Source: Trichobilharzia regenti (Eukaryota > Platyhelminthes > Trematoda > Strigeidida > Schistosomatidae). From it: DNA of 64,000 nt. Under the pieces are notes generated by a model. It ran no database searches and was not told where the DNA came from. It saw only the letters and a program-made list of their open reading frames with translations. Position numbers and translations under genes: made by a program. Shown in pieces: positions 56,690-64,000 of the stretch. Within the stretch, counting starts at the first letter, position 1. Every line of letters starts with the position of its first letter. The DNA lies in assembly GCA_944472135.2 (NCBI GenBank), contig OX235262.1:38429804-38493803 (forward strand), read 5' to 3'.

Positions 56690-57745
56690 TCCCTAACTGC
56701 ACGTTTTGTGTCTCCTCTCTTCGACATTATCCCAGGCATCAGATTGGTGTCTATAAATATCTACATGCTTTCATATGAAAGAATATATATCGTGTCTTTT
56801 CACGGCTGATTTGTGTTCCTGGATTCTTATTCGAAGGTGACGCCCACTCTAGCCGAAGTAATGTCTGTTACAGTTCATACAATTTATTTTGTAAATGGTA
56901 TTAACTTTATCTCCTTTTTCTGTTGGATCTTTCGGTGTGCATAATATCGAATTAGGCAATTTGACTGTCTTGTGTGCTATATCTATATCAAACGGTTTCA
57001 GTATTCTAGCTGTTATTTCAGAGATATTTCTCATGTATGGTAGGATGAATTTTATTGTATTCTTTGATGATGGCTCCTTTGTTGGTGTTGTGATTCGATT
57101 TTAAACACTTTTCGATGAAATTTTGTGGATAACCATTCTTCTTGAAGACCGTTTGTAAGTATTTTCCTTCCATTCTTTTCATCTCCGGAGTACTACAATG
57201 TGTTTGAATTCTTTTAACCGGTGTCCGCATACAGTTTCTTTTGTGAGTAATTGGATTATTGCTAGTATATTTGAGTGTTTGATCTGTATGAGTGCGTTGA
57301 TTTTCTATATACTTGTGCTTCTATATTTCCTGTGTTGGATCTCCTGATTAAAACATCTAAAAATGGGATTTTTGTTATCTAATTTTTCTTCTCTTGTGAA
57401 TTTGATGTCTTCAGATATGCTGTTAATTAATATATGAGTATATTCTAAATCATTTCTCTTAATTATTACAAATGTATCCTCAACGTAACTTACCCAGATT
57501 GTCGGTTTGATTATAGGTGAAGCTATAAATTCTAATCTTCGCATGACGGCTTAAGCTAATAATCCTGATATGGGCGATCCCATTGGTGTTCCTTTTATCT
57601 GTTCATATATTTGCGTATGGAATTGGAAGTATGTTGTAAGTCTTAATTTTATGAGTTCTAACCAAGTTATATGCTTGTGTGATGATTTACTTGTATGCAG
57701 AAATAACAACTGAATTAAAGACCAAGTGTGAGCCACATTTTTTAT
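56690..57745 (-). pseudogene. PLE-B RT/endonuclease remnant
   Basis: Minus strand: IYEQIKGTPMGSPISGLLA with stop, RRLEFIASPIIKPTIWVSYV then EDTFVIIKRN (catalytic YVDD reads YVED), and a decayed FLD region. Then NNPITHKRNCMRTPVKRIQT, EGKYLQTVFKKNGYPQNFIE, EITARILKPFDIDIAHKTVK, INCMNCNRHYFG with stop, and SGRHLRIRIQEHKSAVKRHD of the GIY-YIG domain (YFG for YIG). It is the longest PLE-B copy and the reference for 14130-15425 and 44220-44645. Confidence 0.88.
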
Positions 57746-57749
57746 GATT

Positions 57750-57980
57750 TTTATTATTTTGAGTTCCGGGTGGAAAATGCTTCTCCAAGCTTGAGCTTTG
57801 AAGCTTCAGTAACAGTGGCGTTTTCATTTGCAGGATGGAGATGTTGGTCTCGCCCCCTCACCCTGCCTGTTAACAGGGATTACTACTGGTGAAGCGATGT
57901 TAAAGAGAGTGTTGGTCAGAGATCGAACTCCGGACCATGTCCGTGTTTGGTGAGAATCCTACCACTGAACCGCAGACGAA
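57750..57980 (-). mobile_element. SINE-B copy
   Basis: Minus-strand head TCTGCGGTTCAGTGGTAGGA, B box GAGTTCGATCTC, a body with GCTTCACCAGTAGTAATCCC, and 3' end CACCCGGAACTC. Lies just upstream of PLE-B on that strand. Confidence 0.8.
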
Positions 57981-58069
57981 TAAATGTCGCGGATGGGTGG
58001 GGTAAACTTTTGAATGATACTATCACGAACTTTGCTCATACAACAGTCTAAGGTTGGGTGAAATTTTTT

Positions 58070-58288
58070 TCTTTCCTTCACGTTCCCCAGTGGAAGACAG
58101 GGCTTCAAGCTAGTGAGTTGAAGTTTTATTTTACAGGATGGGGTTGCTAGCCTCATGCTAAACCTTCCCTTATTACCAGTATTATTTCTGGCTTAGCGAA
58201 GTAAAGGAGTGCGTCTGTGGCCGGTGATCGAACCACGGACCATGTGCATGCTCGGCGGGCGTCCTAACCGCTATGCCAACGACACTAG
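58070..58288 (-). mobile_element. SINE-B copy
   Basis: Minus-strand head GTTGGCATAGCGGTTAGGAC, B box GGTTCGATCACC, CAGAAATAATACTGG, and 3' end GCCCTGTCTTCCACTGGGGA. Confidence 0.85.
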
Positions 58289-58429
58289 GGTAAAACCGAC
58301 GTCCACCTGAAATTAAGATGTTAAAATTCACTGTGTAATTACAAGGTTACTAGGAGGTCAGAAATCTCACTCGAAATGCCAACATACCAGAAACTGACAT
58401 AGATCGGACAGCGAAATAACTCATAGAGT

Positions 58430-59000
58430 TATGTATTACTGGTCAGAAAAAATACCCTTGTCTGTATTCTCAGAAAATAAGGAAATCAATCCGGGAGATA
58501 AAGTGAAGAACAAATCGAAACCGCCTTGTCACAGCGTATCAGAGAAGAGATATTTACCTAGATTTATTGACAAAAACATTATGAGAAAGCTGCCGTTACT
58601 TGAAGTTGCGACTGTTTTTGAGAAAACTCTCTTCACGAACCTGAAGTTCGTAAGTGACAATGAGGCAAAAAATCCCCATAAACTGCATCTCTGATTGTCT
58701 GAAAAGATACTTCATGTATCCACCTTGCAACTGGCATTCTTCAATAGACACTTAATCTAGTCATGCGTTGAGTACCAAGTACCTGTTTTAGCCACCTTAG
58801 TGTGTCTTTACTAATTTTTTACTTGCCCCTTGTGGACATAAGTATATTGGCGTTAACGTAAACATTAGAACTACTCAATCTGATAAGCCTGACTAGGAAA
58901 CAAGAGTACGAGAAGTTCCAGCATCGAAAACCTTGTCGATTTTGAACATCAGGCCGCCCCCTATACGACTGCTACACAGCGCTATACAATTTATCCAATA
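58430..59000 (+). pseudogene. PLE-C-like linker and GIY-YIG fragment
   Basis: An open 87-codon stretch reads KRYLPRFIDKNIMRKLPLLE and KTLFTNLKFVSDNEAK, matching GFSPRFTDKNLKSKK and ILLLNLEFKGDIEAE of the copy at 60260. Shifted frames follow with YFTCPCGHKYIGVNVN-like sequence for the endonuclease core near 58830, which soon decays. Confidence 0.7.
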
Positions 59001-59504
59001 TCAAATGATAGAACTTTGAATGAGCCGTTTTTATATAGCCTAATCATCCACGATTCTGGGTTCAAAATTCGATTTCTGCGTCTAAAAATATTATTCATCT
59101 TTCCCTAGTCGGAGTAACACTCTTGATATGGTTTCATTTTGTTTTATTATTGTTTACAAATAACACTCCATTTCTCAAGTAGATTTTATGTAAACACTCC
59201 ACCATGATTTCATGGATTGAGTTTAGTTGCGTCATTTTTCATCCTTGTTATGTCACACCAGCTCGGTTTTAATGTATACTTGTCCATTCTCTCCTAATCC
59301 ATGCCTCTAACAATACGTAAGTGTTTTCTAGCACATAATAACGAATATTTGGTTGGTTTTCATGAATTCTGTGTTGAGTATAAACTTTCATTCGTACATT
59401 TGACTATAAACGGAAATTTTAGCGGAGAAATATGTTACTATTCCGTTAGTACCTCATCAATGGCTCTGCTGAAATTACGGAATATACACACTGAACCATA
59501 GAAA
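59001..59504. other. No feature recognised
   Basis: AT-rich. The 66-codon frame at 59301-59501 has no motif. Confidence 0.4.
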
Positions 59505-59685
59505 TTAATAAAAAGACGGTTGTAGCGAAGAAACTTTTCTTTTCGACTAAGTAATCAACTAGGCTGTGCATTCATGTAATTATAACAAGTGGATGGGAAA
59601 GTTCCAGAATAATTTACAGTTAAGGTTCAAATTGATAAAATTACAATTAGGAATTAAAATACCGCAATAAACAGGGGGATGGATA
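59505..59685 (-). repeat. Left inverted arm of PLE-C
   Basis: Complement of 61315-61505 with moderate divergence (for example GAATTAAAATACCGCAATAA against its partner). Joins the RT at 59686. Confidence 0.85.
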
Positions 59686-60999
59686 AAACTCAAACAAGAC
59701 TCAACCTTCGTGACACATTCGACTTTGTTGATTCAATTAAGAATGTCAACGTAGAAGAAAAGAAAATGGTCTCGTTGGATGTCGTCTCTTTCTTCACCGA
59801 CGTTCCATTGACAGAAAGCGTATGTTTCCCTTGCGACTACATTCAATCCAATAGCATCGATGTCGGTATACCGATCCATTACTTGAAAGAATTCATACTA
59901 CGATTCATCTCCAATGTATACTTTGGTTTCAACAAGGAAATATGCAGACAACTAGATGGAGTAGTAATGGGCTCTCCCCTAGAACACCTACTGGCCGACT
60001 GCTTTATCGCTAGCCTAGAAAAGAACCCCTTATAATCAACTATCAACGGCCTCTATCTCTACAAGAGAGACATCGATGATACTTTCATTATGTGATGAGA
60101 ATTATGATCTAAAAAACCTACTTCAAATCTTCAGGACGCCCACCTAAACATCGACGTTACACTTGAGGCTGAATCCGACGGAATGTTCCACTTCCTCGAC
60201 GTCCATCTGACACGAAACGTCAACAACTCTCTGAAAAGGTCCATATACAAAAAGCCTACATGGAATGGACAATTCATCAAATTTCAAAGCGTCGTGCCCC
60301 TAAGCAGAAAGAGGAACCTGATATATGCGGTTTCCTCGAGGATTCGAAGATATGCAGCGAAGAAGTGATTGACGAAGAACTGCGTAATCTTCGAAGAACT
60401 CTGATAGAAAACGGTTTCTCGCCCAGGTTCACAGACAAGAATCTCAAATCTAAGAAGACTTCCGAACAAGTCCAATCCGTCCCAAAGAAAATACTTCTGC
60501 TCAATCTAGAATTCAAAGGCGATATTGAAGCAGAAATCCTTCGTAAACGCCTATCCAAATCTTTAAGGAAAACATGCTTCACCGTGAGCCTTCGACGGAC
60601 GTTTTCCTACAAGGAACTGTTGATCCAGAACGCAGAAGATAAGCTGGGGCCACTTCAACATGCATATATCAGTTAACTTGCCCTTGTGGAGCTGAGTACA
60701 TCGGCCGTATCAGGTGCCAACTTGGAAAACGCTCTCGTGAACACTACCCAGCCTGGCTAGTAAAATGAGACCAAAAGCGTGTATATATTTCAGTGACAGA
60801 ACACCTAGTCGATTCAGGACATTCAGCGCCATTTGAGAAATCCTTCAAAATAATATACAAGATTCGATCAAATCTAACAAAGGGAGTGAAATTAAGACAT
60901 ATAGGTATGGCCGAGGCACCAGCTATCCAAAAGCTCATACTTACGTTTTGTATCCGAAAGAAATATGTCCAACTCTTGTCCCTGTCATGGCCATCATAA
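59679..60999 (+). pseudogene. PLE-C RT plus GIY-YIG endonuclease, nearly complete
   Basis: The longest PLE coding remnant here. RT: MVSLDVVSFFTDVPLTE (first catalytic Asp), FGFNKEICRQLDGVVMGSPL and HLLADCF, stop at 60035. Then RDIDDTFIM (second catalytic pair DD retained, preceded by DI instead of YV) with a stop. FHFLDVHLTRNVNNSL and IYKKPTWNGQFIKFQS follow, then in another frame RRTLIENGFSPRFTDKNLKS and KRLSKSLRKTCF. Endonuclease: TCPCGAEYIGRIRCQLGKRS and REHYPAWLV, then VTEHLVDSGHSAPFEKSFKI and GMAEAPAIQKL, stop at 60999. Each lesion is small, so the order of an intact element can be read, but the copy cannot be active. Confidence 0.9.
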
Positions 61000-61314
61000 A
61001 CAGATATTTCTCTAAGTAATGACCATTCCATTACCTTTCTTATCCAAACTTTCCGTTTATTTATGTCATTTTTCAGCTTTTCTTAACTTCTATTTAGACT
61101 ACTATATTTTAATATCTGAACTTCCTACCTATTTTGTCATTTTATTATTTCTACATATTTAGTCCCTGATTGCTTAAACAATTATTCGTCACATTAGTTA
61201 TGATCACACTAGATTTCCTTATCCAAACATACTGTCTATTTCTGTTATTTCGACACTTCTAACCTCTAATTGCACAATATGTCAATCTTCTCAGTAATTA
61301 TGTTGCTACTTTGT

Positions 61315-61505
61315 TGGAGTTTTATCTGTCCCCCCTGCTTATAATGGCATTTTAATTCCTAATTGTAATTTTATTAATTTGACCCTTAACTGGAAATTAT
61401 TCTGGAACTTCCCAATCCATTTGTTATAATTACGCGAACGTACAGCCTGGTTGATGACTTCGTCTAAAAGAAAGTTTTCTTCGCTAAAACCGTTTTTTTA
61501 TTAAT
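61315..61505 (+). repeat. Right inverted arm / 3' end of PLE-C
   Basis: Pairs with 59505-59685. Lies about 300 bases after the endonuclease stop. Confidence 0.85.
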
Positions 61506-62799
61506 TCCTATGATCCAAAGGTTCTGGATCAATTCGAATTAGTGTTAGAATTGTACCAGTCATTTGTTGATGTAAATCAACAAGAATTATCATTTTTGAG
61601 GTAGAGTAGGGAGAAGAGAATAATTCATTTTAAAAATCAAGGCAGTGAATTTTCAAACTTCATTAATAGATTATTAGTCAATAGGAAATAATGAAATTAC
61701 TTGGTGACAGTCATCAAGTTCCAGGCATTATCAGCTAATAAAGTCATTACGGAAAGGATTGAAAGTATATTTACAGTCATTAGAAATGTTGGGACATTAA
61801 GGTCGTTCCTCGCTAAGTGCATACAAAACACTAGGATCTCAGTACGCTGACGCGCAGAATATACAGTCTAGATAAGATTCGTAAACGTGAGTTGTCACCT
61901 AGAAATGTTGTCGATATGTCTAGTTTTCTACATTAAGTAAATACCAAATTACTATTACATTTTTTCCAACCATGGTGCAGAAAACACTAAATGACATAGC
62001 TCAAAAGTTTGTGGAGGGAATTAGAGGCTTAAAGATTGTTTGTTCACACGAAACACTCAACGAAGAACTAGGTAAGAGTTTTGCTATACTACACAGAAAA
62101 AGAAGTTGATGAAATGTTTACGCACCAAATCCAGGATGCTTACAATTCTAAAAACGAATTGATGTTCATCAGATTGCAGTTTATGGGATGTGTGAGCACC
62201 AGAATGATGCCTCAACTCTAGAGAATAACCTTTGGAAGGACTTTTTACTCATTTAAGCAACGGTGTTTATTCACCAGCTGATCAATAATTACTTGACGAA
62301 AAAACCAAAGTGCCTGGTTAAGCCTCTTTCATGTTTATTGATCATTAAGTTCGTATCTTGACCAGTTCAGTTAGGCTACAAATCATAATGAGAAACTGTG
62401 CTACATATAATCATGCAACAATGGAAAAGGGCCGTGAAACAGAACTGTAGCAGAATATGAAGTCTTTTGCTTGGAGAAATCTCTGAAACTCCTATGGTGT
62501 ACTCATAAAGCAATGTACATGGGAGGAGATCTAGCGAAAGCCGTGTTTTGCTAAACTAACCATTATATATTGTTCCAGATTGAAGATGATGAAACTCGAA
62601 CACAATCGTCAGAATTTAACAAACGCCCGGCCTTATTTGACAACTTTTGAACAGCAACATAGATCCATTTTGTGGTCTGTCTTCAAAACTGTGAAGTTAT
62701 TTTAGGTTTATGTACATAAAATGGCTTGACGACAAAGATAGAACCATATTATTTTGGTCATGCAACATTAATAGAGACTTCATTCAGAATCATACATAA
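61506..62799. other. Mostly unassigned
   Basis: AT-rich. The only candidate is the exon-like stretch at 61981-62071. Confidence 0.4.
61981..62071 (+). other. Candidate exon of an unidentified host gene
   Basis: Acceptor-like TTTTTTCCAACC...GTGCAG precedes it and the strong donor AG/GTAAGAG follows. The open frame reads KTLNDIAQKFVEGIRGLKIV and CSHETLNEEL. No family recognised. A pair of good splice sites around 91 open bases can occur by chance. Confidence 0.3.
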
Positions 62800-63006
62800 T
62801 TTTTTTTTTGATTTTTTAAAGTATTTTTGATTACAGCTTGATTCCACACTGTATTTTTGGTACAAGTATGGAATTTTCAGCATGTGATATCGGTAGCTCG
62901 AATTTCGCAGGCCGACCATAGATATCAGGTGTGCGTCGGCAGGGGATCGAACCTCGGACCATGTGTATGGTCGGCGAGAGTCCTAACCACTGTGCCACCG
63001 ACGCAC
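62800..63006 (-). mobile_element. SINE-A copy, complete
   Basis: Minus strand: GTGCGTCGGTGGCACAGTGG head, B box GGTTCGATCCC, CCGACGCACACCTGATATC, ending CAAGCTGTAATCAAAAA with the tail as the T-run at 62800. Confidence 0.9.
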
Positions 63007-64000
63007 ATGAATTCAGTCACTTCGCGCACAGAGAAATGTCAAGCAAACCTACACTGGCACCATAAGAAAACATAAAAATATAGTGGTTAGGAAAACAGGA
63101 TTGATACAAAGAAGTATGAGAAAGACTAAAATACATAAAACAGGGTCAATGAGAAATATCAATAATTACAGAAAGAGTATGCACCAAAGAAATTGCAGAA
63201 CGCCCACAACTGATTCTGACTCTGAGACATATCTCATAATGTTTAGAGAAATTGGGTCTCACTAATTGTGATCTGCCGACAGATGTTAGTCCAATACAAA
63301 TGTCTTCCGCTGCATGAAATCACTTCATTGACTGAACATTTCACCTCCATATTCACTCTGTTCCAAACACATCATCACATACTACCCATCCAAGCAACAA
63401 TAAGCAGCCCTCCAAATTCAGGTACGAGAGCATAATGTTAGCAAAATAAATCACCGGTAGTATTTATTAGACATTAAAAATCACCTAAGCGCACATCACC
63501 CGGTTCCAAAGGATCCTATCTCATGAGACATTCGAACTTGCGTCGCTCAATACTGAATTCAGCAAACTTCATTTCCTACATTGCATATAGTTCCCAACCT
63601 ACACTTTTCCCACCTGTAAATCTCCTGGTTTCGTTGAATGTGCTCTCCTTATTACGAGTTAAAAAGAAGCTATTTCCTCGTAATAGTATATTTATTCGAA
63701 ACAAACATGCAAATAATAGTCTTCTGAGTGGGCAGTACACAAGTATTCCAGGATGTGAGAGTGTGATTGTGATCTCCTGCCAACCTCCCCACTTTCACAC
63801 AAGTCCACTCACCCTACATGATAAATCACTTTGACACGAACATTCGAACACCTTATGTGTATTTTAAAAACTGCGTATTTGGATAATTCCCGTTATAACA
63901 CAAGAGCATTGTCCAATATTATAATATTCCTGAAATTCCACAATGTTGTTCACAGGAAATTAATTCTTCCATGAATGATACTAGGTGTACAGATATCTTC
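63007..64000. other. No recognised gene
   Basis: Open frames at 63083-63265 and 63523-63834 show no motif I know. The second is 103 codons long and Ser-rich and may be chance. Confidence 0.4.

Overview
This window looks like repeat-rich nuclear DNA of a blood fluke (Schistosoma or a close relative). It is AT-rich and has no operons. It carries the mixture known from schistosomes: RTE-like and CR1-like LINEs, several Penelope-like element (PLE) families with GIY-YIG endonucleases, tRNA-headed SINEs, and Sm-alpha-like retroposons with hammerhead-ribozyme-like segments. The species cannot be fixed from the sequence alone.

Only one convincing host protein gene is seen: an apparently intronless, intact DEG/ENaC-type ion channel at 15749-17632 (+, 627 aa). 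Two short exon-like stretches (22348-22502 and 61981-62071) may belong to intron-containing host genes but are unsupported by homology. Everything else recognisable is mobile DNA, almost all of it broken.

Layout. 1.7-6.1 kb: SINE-A, a PLE-A copy inside inverted arms, and several Sm-alpha-like copies. 7-13.4 kb: SINE-B, two RTE fragments, a PLE endonuclease and a CR1 fragment split by a small hammerhead-like insert. 14.1-15.5 kb: PLE-B split by a SINE. 15.7-18.1 kb: the channel gene. 20.7-21.85 kb: PLE-D split by a SINE. 22.6-24.1 kb and 42.0-43.65 kb: two arms of a roughly 1.45-kb inverted duplication. 24.5-26.4 kb: RTE end and an inverted-armed PLE-D. 26.7-30.66 kb: a nearly complete LINE on the minus strand. 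32-37.5 kb: SINEs and Sm-alpha-like copies. 37.6-39.3 kb: RTE. 44.1-45.2 kb: PLE-B abutting PLE-A. 46.8-47.75 kb: RTE. 48.2-49.4 kb: PLE endonuclease inside near-identical inverted arms. 50.4-52.6 kb: CR1. 53.5-61.5 kb: five PLE pieces, the last an almost complete PLE-C with inverted arms. 62.8-63.0 kb: SINE-A.

Family names A-D are labels for this window only. SINE-A copies sit inside RTE, PLE-B, PLE-D and Sm-alpha-like copies, so they are among the youngest layers. SINE-B ends in the same 3' tail as the RTE elements, so RTE machinery probably moved it. The most interesting structure is at RNA level: three separate families carry hammerhead-like folds with changes on both sides of stems that preserve pairing, two of them with altered catalytic cores. 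Four PLE copies carry their own 3' end duplicated in inverted orientation at the 5' side.
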